This document shows positions 1-6,715 of a DNA stretch of 64,000 nucleotides, one piece after another; the stretch's first letter is position 1, and every line of letters starts with the position of its first letter. Source of the stretch: Flavobacterium rakeshii (GTDB lineage: Bacteria > Bacteroidota > Bacteroidia > Flavobacteriales > Flavobacteriaceae); contig NZ_WOWP01000034.1 of assembly GCF_009741375.1 (NCBI RefSeq), positions 124,001-188,000 of the forward strand, given 5' to 3'. A program made the translations under genes and the position numbers. A model generated the notes under the pieces. The model did not search any database and had not been told where the DNA came from. It worked only from the letters and a program-made list of their open reading frames with translations.

Positions 1-141
1 ATCAAGTACCTCATCATCAACTTTAGATTTACCTGCAACAGCTTTTGACAGCTTAGAGAAGAAAGAAGTTTTTGTTTTCTCAAGCCCTTTATCTAAAGTC
101 TCCTTCTTTTCAGAAGAAAATATTTTTTTAAAGAAGTTCAT
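1..141 (-). CDS. ftsY: Signal recognition particle receptor FtsY, N-terminal fragment
   Basis: Only the first 47 codons are inside the window; the gene runs off the left edge. The visible peptide starts MNFFKKIFSSEKKETLDKGL and is a charged, lysine-rich N-terminal segment of the kind that precedes the NG GTPase domain in FtsY. FtsY docks SRP-ribosome complexes at the inner membrane. The assignment rests on this N-terminus and on the neighbourhood: DUF4295, rpmG and rpmB lie just upstream on the same strand, the usual flavobacterial order. The GTPase domain itself cannot be seen. Confidence 0.75.
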   Translation of the reverse strand, partial: MNFFKKIFSSEKKETLDKGLEKTKTSFFSKLSKAVAGKSKVDDEVLD

Positions 142-184
142 ATGCTTTTAAGTCTCGTTTTTCCGATGGTAAATATAGAAAATA

Positions 185-216
185 AAAAAGCTACTCCCGT
201 TACTGAAAGTAGCTTT
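185..216 (-). terminator. Hairpin between DUF4295 and ftsY
   Basis: AAAAAGCTACT pairs with AGTAGCTTTT across a loop of about 11 bases, with A and T runs at the flanks. It follows the stop of the DUF4295 gene on the minus strand and could terminate or attenuate transcription before ftsY. Confidence 0.6.
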
Positions 217-236
217 TCTATATATGTATTGGATAA

Positions 237-389
237 TTATTTCTTCTTTAGAAATTCATCCACAAGTTCTGGTGCCATAACAGCCTCAACAAATGTATAA
301 GCTCCTGATTTTGGAGACTTTACCATTTTTATAGCTTTAGTAAGCCTTTTTGAAGATGTTTGTAACGTTGCTACGGTTTTCTTTGCCAT
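237..389 (-). CDS. DUF4295 small basic protein
   Basis: A 50-residue lysine-rich protein, MAKKTVATLQTSSKRLTKAI at its start and ending in KKK. It matches the DUF4295 family, which in Bacteroidetes sits between the ribosomal protein genes rpmG and ftsY. Its size, basicity and constant linkage suggest a ribosome-associated role, but that is inference. It starts 9 bases after the rpmG stop, so it is surely in the same operon. Confidence 0.85.
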   Translation of the reverse strand: MAKKTVATLQTSSKRLTKAIKMVKSPKSGAYTFVEAVMAPELVDEFLKKK

Positions 390-398
390 GACGTATAA

Positions 399-581
399 TT
401 ATTTGATTTCTTTATGTACAGTTACTCTCTTAAGGACAGGGTTGAATTTTTTAATCTCTAGTCTGTCTGGAGTATTCTTTTTATTTTTAGTAGTAATATA
501 CCTAGAAGTTCCCGGTACACCTGAAGCTTTATGCTCAGTACACTCTAAAATTACCTGTATTCTGTTACCTTTCTTTGCCAT
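399..581 (-). CDS. rpmG: 50S ribosomal protein L33
   Basis: Sixty residues starting [20 protein letters not shown], with the [20 protein letters not shown] stretch and the C-terminal TVHKEIK typical of bacterial L33. This form lacks the zinc-binding CXXC pairs, so it is the C-minus type. L33 is a large-subunit protein near the E site. It lies between rpmB (28 bases upstream) and the DUF4295 gene, an arrangement conserved in Bacteroidetes. Confidence 0.96.
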   Translation of the reverse strand: MAKKGNRIQVILECTEHKASGVPGTSRYITTKNKKNTPDRLEIKKFNPVLKRVTVHKEIK

Positions 582-609
582 CTTGCTATATATTTATTAG
601 GTAAGGATA

Positions 610-846
610 TTATTTAATAAATCCATTAGCTTTAGCATCTTTAAGAACTGCAGCTAAACCTTTTTTATTAATCGTCTTGATAGTAGAAGCAGCCACCCTA
701 AGAGTAATCCATCTGTCCTCTTCAGGAAGATAAAAACGCTTCTTCACTAAGTTTACACTAAACTTTCTTTTAGTCTTGTTCATCGCGTGGGAAACGTTAT
801 TTCCTACCATCGCTTTTTTACCAGTAAGGGCACAAACTCTTGACAT
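610..846 (-). CDS. rpmB: 50S ribosomal protein L28
   Basis: Seventy-eight residues starting [20 protein letters not shown], followed by [11 protein letters not shown] and a [18 protein letters not shown] segment, all characteristic of L28. It is a large-subunit protein needed for subunit joining. It is the first gene of the rpmB-rpmG-DUF4295 group, and a promoter with good -33 and -7 elements lies in the short gap separating it from cinA. Confidence 0.97.
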   Translation of the reverse strand: MSRVCALTGKKAMVGNNVSHAMNKTKRKFSVNLVKKRFYLPEEDRWITLRVAASTIKTINKKGLAAVLKDAKANGFIK

Positions 847-884
847 TATTTATCGCTTTTATATCGTTATTCAAAATCAGGGTG

Positions 885-916
885 CAAAGTAACAAAAAAT
901 AAAACTATTACACAAA
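885..916 (-). promoter_or_regulatory. Promoter of the rpmB operon
   Basis: On the minus strand TTTG (913-916) is followed after 20 bases by TTACTTTG (885-892). This fits the Bacteroidetes TTTG-N(about 20)-TAnnTTTG consensus with one mismatch. It lies about 40 bases upstream of the rpmB start. Confidence 0.65.
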
Positions 917-925
917 CATAATTAA

Positions 926-2173
926 TCAGTTTTTTAAAATTTCCTGATAAATAATTTCTAAAGCTTTGTTTGCCGCACGTTCAATGACCTTTTCACGTGG
1001 TTGACCAAAGTCAAACTTCTCACTATAAACTCCTTTTGGAGTAGCTACACCTATAAAAACAGTACCTACTTCGGCATCAGAGTCACCTTTTGTCGGGCCG
1101 GCATTTCCGGTAGTGGCAACAGCATAATCAGTACCGAAAATTTTCTTTGCCTGAGACGCCATAGCTTCGGCTACCTTAGCGCTAACCACACTAAATATAT
1201 CTATGAGTTGCTGATCTATCTTCAGCATATTCACTTTGGCTTCGGTTGCATAAGCCACCGCACTACCCTTAAAATAAGCCGACGACCCCGGCTGTGCTGT
1301 TAGCATTTGCGCTATCCTTCCGCCGGTACAGCTTTCGGCTGCCGATATGGTAAACTTCTTTTCGGTTAAAAGTTTGGCTAAAACCACCTCAAGGGTCTCA
1401 TCTTCATCATAACCAACAATAATATCATCTATAATTGCTTTCAGCTTTTCGGCTTCCTCTAAAATACTTTTGCGTAAAAAATCTTCATCTATACCTCTTG
1501 CCGTTAGGCGCAGCCTTACCCTCCCCGGACTTGGCAAATAAGCCAACTTAATAAACTCCGGAAGATTGTCTTCCCACTCCTCTATACGCTCGGCAATAAG
1601 ACTTTCCCCCTGCCCGTATGTAAGTATGGTTTTATGAACTATAAAAGGACGTTTGAATTTTGAAATAAGCCTCAGGATAACTTCATTATCCATTAGGTAT
1701 TTCATTTCATAAGGCACTCCCGGAAGCGATACAAAAACCGTATTTTGGTTTTCCATCCATATACCCGGTGCGGTACCTACTCTGTTAAACAGCACCGTAC
1801 CTCTTGAAGGTACCAGCGCCTGATCTTTATTCATTTGTGAAGCCGGGCGTTTCATTACCTTTTCAATAAGCTCTGTTACATGTTCCAGCACATCCTCATT
1901 TACCACCAGCTCGTCATTAAAATACTCGCAAAGTGTTTTTTTGGTAATATCATCTTTTGTAGGCCCAAGTCCCCCTGTCATAATAACGAGATCAACTCGA
2001 TTTTGGAGTGAAGCAAGTGTTTCCAGTATATGCTCGCGGTCATCACTTATAGAAAGCATCTCTATTACTCCTATCCCTATTTTATCTAACGATTTTGCTA
2101 TAAAGGCCGAGTTAGTATCTACTATCTGCCCTATTAAAATCTCATCGCCTACGGTAACAACTGCTGCTTTCAT
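926..2173 (-). CDS. cinA: CinA family protein (competence/damage-inducible, NMN deamidase type)
   Basis: The 415-residue protein has the two classic parts. The N-terminal molybdopterin-binding-like domain (about 1-170) begins [20 protein letters not shown] and contains [11 protein letters not shown]. The C-terminal CinA domain (about 255-415) carries the [15 protein letters not shown] and [20 protein letters not shown] motifs of nicotinamide-nucleotide amidohydrolase (PncC). The known activity of the C-terminal domain is conversion of NMN to NaMN, a pyridine nucleotide salvage step; the N-terminal domain can act as an ADP-ribose pyrophosphatase in some homologues. It begins 6 bases after the stop of the Hpt gene, so the two are probably co-transcribed. 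Confidence 0.95.
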   Translation of the reverse strand: MKAAVVTVGDEILIGQIVDTNSAFIAKSLDKIGIGVIEMLSISDDREHILETLASLQNRVDLVIMTGGLGPTKDDITKKTLCEYFNDELVVNEDVLEHVTELIEKVMKRPASQMNKDQALVPSRGTVLFNRVGTAPGIWMENQNTVFVSLPGVPYEMKYLMDNEVILRLISKFKRPFIVHKTILTYGQGESLIAERIEEWEDNLPEFIKLAYLPSPGRVRLRLTARGIDEDFLRKSILEEAEKLKAIIDDIIVGYDEDETLEVVLAKLLTEKKFTISAAESCTGGRIAQMLTAQPGSSAYFKGSAVAYATEAKVNMLKIDQQLIDIFSVVSAKVAEAMASQAKKIFGTDYAVATTGNAGPTKGDSDAEVGTVFIGVATPKGVYSEKFDFGQPREKVIERAANKALEIIYQEILKN

Positions 2174-2179
2174 ACTTTA

Positions 2180-2524
2180 TTAAAGGCTGTAATCTTTTTT
2201 TATCTCTTTAAGCGCGTGTTCTATTTTATCTTTAAGGCTTTTATAAACCTCTTTAATTTCTTTTTTTCGGCCCTCGCTCCTACTCCATGTCTCAATAGAG
2301 AGCACATCTTCATAAGCCAGGTCCATACCCAGCATATCAAGCGTTGGCTTTATTTTATGAGCCGCATGGTATACCATTTCATAATCTTTCTCTTTTAGTC
2401 CGCGCCTTATGTTTTTCACCTCCGGCGGAACCTCTTCCGTAAAAAGTACCATTATTTGTTTTGCAAATTCCACATCGTTATCAGAAATCGCATAAACCTT
2501 AGATAAATTATAGTGTAATGCCAT
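2180..2524 (-). CDS. Hpt-domain phosphotransfer protein
   Basis: A stand-alone 114-residue histidine phosphotransfer domain. The phosphorylatable histidine is probably His56 in AAHKIKPTLDMLG, the usual HxxKxxxxxxG pattern. Helical throughout, with no membrane segment. Hpt proteins relay phosphate between hybrid histidine kinases and response regulators; no kinase partner is in this window. Its ATG overlaps the stop of the upstream FAH-family gene by one base (TAATG), suggesting translational coupling. Confidence 0.88.
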   Translation of the reverse strand: MALHYNLSKVYAISDNDVEFAKQIMVLFTEEVPPEVKNIRRGLKEKDYEMVYHAAHKIKPTLDMLGMDLAYEDVLSIETWSRSEGRKKEIKEVYKSLKDKIEHALKEIKKDYSL

Positions 2525-3138
2525 TATTTTACCTGTATCCTGAATATTTTTTTTCCTTCAATCGAACCTTCCAGCACATCGTCCGGGTTTACTTTACCTA
2601 CTCCTTCGGGCGTACCTGTAAAAATAATATCTCCTTTTTTAAGCGTAAAGTATTGTGAAACATAAGCAATAAGCTCATCTATTTTCCATAGCATGTTTTG
2701 CGTATTGCCTTTTTGCACTACTTCACCGTTTTTAACAAGCTCAAAGTTAATATCATCTACCGAGGCAAACTCCGACTTATTAATAAACTCTTCCCCTATT
2801 ACTGCCGAGCCGTCAAACCCTTTAGCCTTTTCCCAAGGCAATCCCTTTTCCTTTAGTTTGGACTGCAAATCGCGGGCGGTAAAATCTATACCAAGCCCTA
2901 TCTCGCTGTAATACTTGTGGGCAAATTTAGCATCTATATACTTACCTACCTTATTAATTTTTACAAGTATTTCCACCTCATAATGCACATCATTGCTAAA
3001 CTCTGGGATAACAAAAGGAAACTTTCTTAAAACAGGAGCTGTATCCGGCTTTAAAAAAATAACCGGCTCTTCCGGCCTTTCGTTTGCAAGCTCCTCTATA
3101 TGGCGGGCATAATTCCTGCCAATGCAGATTATTTTCAT
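2524..3138 (-). CDS. Fumarylacetoacetate hydrolase family protein
   Basis: A compact 204-residue FAH-fold protein. It begins MKIICIGRNYARHIEELANE, has the metal-binding glutamates in HYEVEILVKI, and the GIDFTARDLQ and FTGTPEGVGKV motifs of the catalytic core. The length matches single-domain members such as acylpyruvate hydrolases and oxaloacetate decarboxylases (YcgM/FAHD1-like). The exact substrate cannot be told from sequence. It heads the FAH-Hpt-cinA run. Confidence 0.9.
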   Translation of the reverse strand: MKIICIGRNYARHIEELANERPEEPVIFLKPDTAPVLRKFPFVIPEFSNDVHYEVEILVKINKVGKYIDAKFAHKYYSEIGLGIDFTARDLQSKLKEKGLPWEKAKGFDGSAVIGEEFINKSEFASVDDINFELVKNGEVVQKGNTQNMLWKIDELIAYVSQYFTLKKGDIIFTGTPEGVGKVNPDDVLEGSIEGKKIFRIQVK

Positions 3139-3168
3139 TCTTGTAACGTTATATAAACGGGGATTATT

Positions 3169-3945
3169 TTATACTAATTTATTGTTTAATTTTCTCAATT
3201 TAATAGCCGTAAGCACTTTTTTTGTGTACAACGGGAAATCGGCATTTTGTATCCACCCGAAATAACCCGGTTCTTTTTCCAGTATCTCGTCTACTTTTGC
3301 CCCCTTGTGCTTACCAAAGGTAAATATTTCGTTTCCGTCGTCATCCAGCGCTATAAAACCGGCAAAATCGACCGCTTTTTTGCGTGTGGTAAATTCCGAA
3401 AGCAATTTCATATCATTCTCTAAATCGTCATACCTGTCCAGTTGTGATTTAAGTATCTCGTACGTAGCATTCACATCGGCTTCGGCACTATGGGCATTTT
3501 CAAGTATCTGTCCGCAATAAAATTTAAATGCCGCGCTAAGAGTACGTTCCTCTTTTTTATGAAAAATGGTTTGTACATCTACCGTTACCCTGTTTTTCAT
3601 ATCAAAGTCTACATCGGCTCTAAGCAATTCTTCTGCCAGTAACGGAATATCAAATCGGTCTGAATTGTATCCTGCCAAATCAGAATCCTTAATCATATTA
3701 TATACCTGATGCGATAAATCTTTAAACGTAGGCTCATTTGCCACCTTTGCATCATCAATACCATGAAAAGCGGTAGACTGTGGCGGAATGGGTCTTTCCG
3801 GGTTTACCAGCCAGGTTTTACTTTCTTTGTTCCCGTTTGGGAATACCTTTAATATTGATATTTCAACTATTCTGTCTTTGGTTATATCTGTCCCTGTTGT
3901 TTCCAGATCAAAAAAACAGATAGGCCTGTTCAGTTTTAGTTCCAT
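3169..3945 (-). CDS. DEDDh 3'-5' exonuclease (DnaQ-like) with ExoX-type C-terminus
   Basis: The 258-residue protein begins with an epsilon/DnaQ exonuclease fold: FFDLETTGTDI (ExoI), YNSDRFDIPLL (ExoII) and AHSAEADVNAT (ExoIII with the DEDDh histidine). The tail (about 200-250) with FTFGKHKGAKVDEIL and YFGWIQNADF resembles the ExoX C-terminal module. Such proteins remove 3' nucleotides from DNA or RNA in repair or turnover. It is not the replicative epsilon gene by context; its neighbours are metabolic. Confidence 0.88.
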   Translation of the reverse strand: MELKLNRPICFFDLETTGTDITKDRIVEISILKVFPNGNKESKTWLVNPERPIPPQSTAFHGIDDAKVANEPTFKDLSHQVYNMIKDSDLAGYNSDRFDIPLLAEELLRADVDFDMKNRVTVDVQTIFHKKEERTLSAAFKFYCGQILENAHSAEADVNATYEILKSQLDRYDDLENDMKLLSEFTTRKKAVDFAGFIALDDDGNEIFTFGKHKGAKVDEILEKEPGYFGWIQNADFPLYTKKVLTAIKLRKLNNKLV

Positions 3946-3954
3946 TTCTTTTAT

Positions 3955-4626
3955 TTATTGTTGTGTTTTGTCGTCGCATTCCCACCTAAAGTCGGAAGTC
4001 TCATATCGTTTCTTTCTGTAATCAAAATGCCACCATTCATTATCATAGGGAGTAAACCCCGCTTCCTTCATAATATCGCGCAGCTGTTTGCGGTTATTTT
4101 GGGCTTTCGCCGATATCTTATCGGAAATATAATGAGAAAGACTCGAAAAATCATCAAACTCATTCCCCATATCCAGTAAATTCCCCTCATTATCTGCCAG
4201 AGACAAATCTACGGCAGCACCCCTGTTATGGTTTGAACCTTTACCCGGAGGCGCCACATATTTTGGATTGTTTACAATTTCAAACATTTTTTGCTGATAC
4301 CCGTAAGGACGGTAGCAGTCAAAAATAACCAATTTAAGATTTTTTTGGTTAGCCAGTGTGTTAGCTTTTTCTAAAGCTTCGGCTACTTCCGGCCTAAGGA
4401 AACATTTGGCACAGGGATAAATTTTCTGCCCCATAAAGTTAGCCGTATCGGCATAAGCCATTTTATTGACCATACCTTTAGCATCCATATTTATTTCCTG
4501 CCAGTCGCTGCTGTCTTTCATAACCAATTCCTGATGAAAACTATTTGTACGCTTTTGATCTGTAACCGTACTTGTACCAAGCACCAACAGCACCAAAACA
4601 CCTAATATAGTCAAAATAGTTTTCAC
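3955..4626 (-). CDS. D-alanyl-D-alanine dipeptidase (VanX/DdpX, M15D family)
   Basis: 223 residues with an N-terminal hydrophobic helix (about 3-20), so exported or membrane-anchored. The zinc-site motifs of M15 peptidases are present: SNHNRGAAVDLSL (SxHxxGxAvD) and EWWHFDY (ExxWH); FDCYRPYGYQQKMF is the usual upstream signature. These enzymes split D-Ala-D-Ala during peptidoglycan recycling. Vancomycin resistance is not implied, since no vanHA genes are nearby. Only 9 bases separate its stop from the exonuclease start. Confidence 0.92.
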   Translation of the reverse strand: MKTILTILGVLVLLVLGTSTVTDQKRTNSFHQELVMKDSSDWQEINMDAKGMVNKMAYADTANFMGQKIYPCAKCFLRPEVAEALEKANTLANQKNLKLVIFDCYRPYGYQQKMFEIVNNPKYVAPPGKGSNHNRGAAVDLSLADNEGNLLDMGNEFDDFSSLSHYISDKISAKAQNNRKQLRDIMKEAGFTPYDNEWWHFDYRKKRYETSDFRWECDDKTQQ

Positions 4627-4683
4627 CGGTTTTTTGTTTTATATCACAAAGATAGGGAATTGAATTAATGACCAAAGACAAAT

Positions 4684-4717
4684 AAAAAAGGGAGACAGAA
4701 AAAAACTGTCTCCCTTT
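4684..4717 (-). terminator. Terminator after rtcB
   Basis: AAAGGGAGACAG and CTGTCTCCCTTT form a perfect 12-base stem around an A/T loop, with a T run following on the minus strand. It ends the rsr-rtcB transcription unit. Confidence 0.88.
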
Positions 4718-4729
4718 GCACCACATTGT

Positions 4730-6154
4730 TTAATCTTCCCGACTTCCGTCGTCGGCCATTCGTACCATTTTCGGGGTAAACTTAGCCACAACATCCACCA
4801 GGTCTTTTTGAGAGGCCATCACTGTATTGATGTCTTTATAAGCCATAGGCGCTTCATCTTTTCCGGCCCCAATAAGGGTCACACCATGATCTTTAAGCAC
4901 CTGCCTCATATCATCTCTTGTAACATTCTTAATAGCCTGTGTTCGGCTCATTAACCTTCCGGCACCGTGTGAGGCCGAATTAATCGCGTTTTCCTCACCT
5001 TTACCTCTAACAAGGAATCCGGGCGCGGTCATACTCCCCGGTATAATACCCATAACACCTTTCCCCGCCGGAGTTGCTCCTTTACGGTGTACAATTACCT
5101 CTTCACCGTTTAAAATTTCCTTCCAGGCAAAATTATGACGGTTCTCTACCTTAGCCAGTACTTTACCTCCCACAGCCCTCGTCATTTTATCGTGTATAAC
5201 CTGATGACAGGCCGACGCATAATCTCCGGCAAGGTTCATGGCTATCCAATATTCCATACCTTCCTGCGAGTTCATATCAAGGTAAGCAAGGTTCTCTGCC
5301 TCTCTTGGCAGTTTACAAATACTTTTTGCCAACTTGGTATAATATCCTGCAACAATACCTCCCAATCCTCGCGAACCCGAATGGGTTAACAGGGCGAGGT
5401 ATCTACCCTTATCAATATTAAGCACCTCATCCCTTTGTTCAAATTCTATAATACCGAACTCCACAAAGTGGTTACCTCCACCCGATGTACCTAGTTGCGA
5501 CCAGGCTTTATCCTTTAAGTTTTTTAATAACGGATTTATATTGAACTCATCTCGGTCAAGCACATCGTGGTTTGCTTTTTCCTTTCCCTTAAATCCCTGT
5601 CCGGCACCAAATTTAGACTGGGCAATTAACTCCCTTTTAAATTTTGCCTGATTTTCCATAAAGAAACTTTCAGGGATATCATATATGGACAAAGCCATTC
5701 TACACCCAATATCTACACCTACTCCATAAGGGATAATGGCATTTTTTGCAGCCAGCACACCACCAATCGGCAGTCCGTAACCCTGATGAGCATCGGGCAT
5801 TAATGAACCTGCTACTGTTACCGGAAGCTTCATAGCCACCTTCATCTGGTCTTTTGCTCCTTCTTCAATATTCTGCTCTCCGTATATGGTATATCCGTTA
5901 GCGTTTTCAACCAGCGGAATCACTTCATCTTTCGGCTTGTTAGCTTCATCAATTATAGCCTGAGCCAAGTTCCCTAACGCTTCATCTTCAAGAAAACTTT
6001 CGGGAGCATCATTCAGGTTTTTCAGTAAAACCAATACTTCTTCTTTATCCTGCGAAGCGTATTTTCTGTTCACAAGATCAAGTGTCATCCCTAAAACTGC
6101 ATTTTCTTTAAAACCGATGTTTAACAAATCGGTTCCCGTAATTAATCGTTCCAT
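4730..6154 (-). CDS. rtcB: RNA-splicing ligase RtcB
   Basis: The 474-residue protein carries the RtcB active-site blocks in order: DAHQGYGLPIGGV, GVGVDIGCRM with the Mn-binding Cys151, GTSGGGNHFVE (222-232), THSGSRGLG (258-265), NRHNFAWKE, HRKGATPAGKG, and NSASHGAGRL with His396, the residue that becomes guanylylated. RtcB uses GTP and Mn2+ to join 2',3'-cyclic-phosphate ends to 5'-OH ends. About 70 extra N-terminal residues distinguish it from E. coli RtcB (408 residues). No rtcA or prfH lies beside it. It follows rsr on the same strand across a 560-base non-coding stretch and ends in a strong terminator. Confidence 0.98.
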   Translation of the reverse strand: MERLITGTDLLNIGFKENAVLGMTLDLVNRKYASQDKEEVLVLLKNLNDAPESFLEDEALGNLAQAIIDEANKPKDEVIPLVENANGYTIYGEQNIEEGAKDQMKVAMKLPVTVAGSLMPDAHQGYGLPIGGVLAAKNAIIPYGVGVDIGCRMALSIYDIPESFFMENQAKFKRELIAQSKFGAGQGFKGKEKANHDVLDRDEFNINPLLKNLKDKAWSQLGTSGGGNHFVEFGIIEFEQRDEVLNIDKGRYLALLTHSGSRGLGGIVAGYYTKLAKSICKLPREAENLAYLDMNSQEGMEYWIAMNLAGDYASACHQVIHDKMTRAVGGKVLAKVENRHNFAWKEILNGEEVIVHRKGATPAGKGVMGIIPGSMTAPGFLVRGKGEENAINSASHGAGRLMSRTQAIKNVTRDDMRQVLKDHGVTLIGAGKDEAPMAYKDINTVMASQKDLVDVVAKFTPKMVRMADDGSRED

Positions 6155-6209
6155 AATTTTATTATGTGTGCAAATACATGCGTTTAAACTAAAATTTATT
6201 TTTTATATA

Positions 6210-6281
6210 AAAAGAGGCAATAAGCGTAAAGTGACTGAATTTTTGGAGAAACAAAGTAACACTTAACAACGGCACTCTTTT
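6210..6281 (-). ncRNA. Y-like RNA unit D (short, degenerate), next to rtcB
   Basis: On the minus strand the ends AAAAGAG and CUCUUUU can pair over 7 bases, enclosing a degenerate copy of the locus repeat (6251-6275: GUGCCGUUGUUAAGUGUUAC, then UUUGU where the others have UUCGUC). No T arm or D arm is recognisable, so it is a short or decayed member. It ends 56 bases upstream of the rtcB start and may lie in the rtcB leader. Expression is inferred. Confidence 0.4.
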
Positions 6282-6370
6282 ATTACCGGGGCTAAATCGT
6301 GAAGTGATTGGCAGGGTTTGACCGCGCCTTAATCAGTTGGACGAAGTAACACTTCACTACGGCACCCGAC
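6282..6370 (-). ncRNA. Y-like, tRNA-like RNA unit C
   Basis: Minus-strand order: a hairpin closed by GUCGG/CCAAC containing the repeat (6340-6366); a T-arm-like hairpin at 6311-6327 (loop GUCAAAC, one C-C mismatch in the stem); an AAUC/GAUU helix capped by seven bases; then UA and a D-loop-like AGCCCCGGUA (6284-6293) with the invariant GG. The order repeats that of unit A, but the D stem is poor. CACUUCAC after the T arm could alternatively pair with GUGAAGUG in the repeat, so two folds compete. Confidence 0.45.
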
Positions 6371-6379
6371 AGATTTTAA

Positions 6380-6524
6380 AAGAACAAAGAAGCAAAAAAC
6401 GGCAAGAGAACGAGGCATGTCCTGCCGGAGTCGAACCGGATAACCTTGCCATATTAAAATGACTACGCTATTCCTCCCCAAAGTTGAGACGAAGTATCCC
6501 TTACCTACGGCATCCTTTTTTCTT
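6380..6524 (-). ncRNA. Y-like, T-arm-containing RNA unit B
   Basis: On the minus strand AAGAA-A-AAAGG (5' end) can pair with CUUCUUUGUUCUU (3' end) with one mismatch. Inside are a repeat hairpin (6488-6515) and a clear T arm (6425-6439, CCGG-UUCGACU-CCGG). The T arm is followed one base later by a capped helix AGGAC-AUGCCUC-GUUCU, and all of this is bracketed by GGCAAG/CUUGCC. No D arm is seen. It looks like a variant of unit A. Size and ends are guesses from base pairing. Confidence 0.5.
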
Positions 6525-6526
6525 AA

Positions 6527-6652
6527 AACAGGGTTATAAACGAAAAGAGACTATTTTTCTTGCTCTACCGGACTGAGCTACATTTTACAATGACAGGATT
6601 CGAACCTGTGACACAGAACTGGACGAAGTAACTCTTATCAACGACACCTGTT
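6527..6652 (-). ncRNA. Permuted tRNA-mimic / Y-like RNA unit A, next to rsr
   Basis: The ends AACAGG and CCUGUU pair. Reading the minus strand: the repeat hairpin (6622-6648), UUCU, a five-base GUGUC, a perfect T arm at 6593-6609 (ACAGG-UUCGAAU-CCUGU), the helix CAUU-GUAA-AAUG (6581-6592) with a GNRA tetraloop, the linker UA, a perfect D arm at 6562-6578 (GCUC-AGUCCGGUA-GAGC), A, then AGAA, which can pair with UUCU as a short anticodon stem. Residues equivalent to U8, A14, G15, G18, G19, A26, C48, U54, U55, C56 and A58 are all present. It therefore has a tRNA elbow with the ends moved to the anticodon stem. Resemblance to the YrlA class of bacterial Y RNAs, which carry a tRNA-like module, is inferred. 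Confidence 0.75.
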
Positions 6653-6683
6653 ATATTATCAATATTTTATGAACTTTTATTAA

Positions 6684-6712
6684 GCTCCCGCAGCATCCCC
6701 GGCTGCGGGAGC
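6684..6712 (-). terminator. GC-rich 11-bp hairpin just after rsr
   Basis: GCTCCCGCAGC and GCTGCGGGAGC pair perfectly around a 7-base loop, three bases past the rsr stop. On the minus strand it is followed by UUAAUAAAAG rather than a U run, so it is a poor intrinsic terminator. It may be a processing, stabilising or attenuating stem that separates rsr mRNA from the RNA units. Confidence 0.6.
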
Positions 6713-6715
6713 AGT

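Noticed and set aside
388-600. Plus-strand open frame of 70 codons over rpmG
   Set aside because: It is the shadow of the ribosomal protein gene; no support as a protein.
3955-4626. Vancomycin-resistance VanX
   Set aside because: The dipeptidase motifs fit, but no vanH, vanA or regulators are nearby; a peptidoglycan-recycling role is more likely.
6562-6609. Canonical tRNA gene on the minus strand from the D-arm and T-arm sequences
   Set aside because: The T arm precedes the D arm, no anticodon loop or 3' CCA stem lies between or after them, and a GNRA-capped helix joins them. A normal tRNA cannot be drawn.
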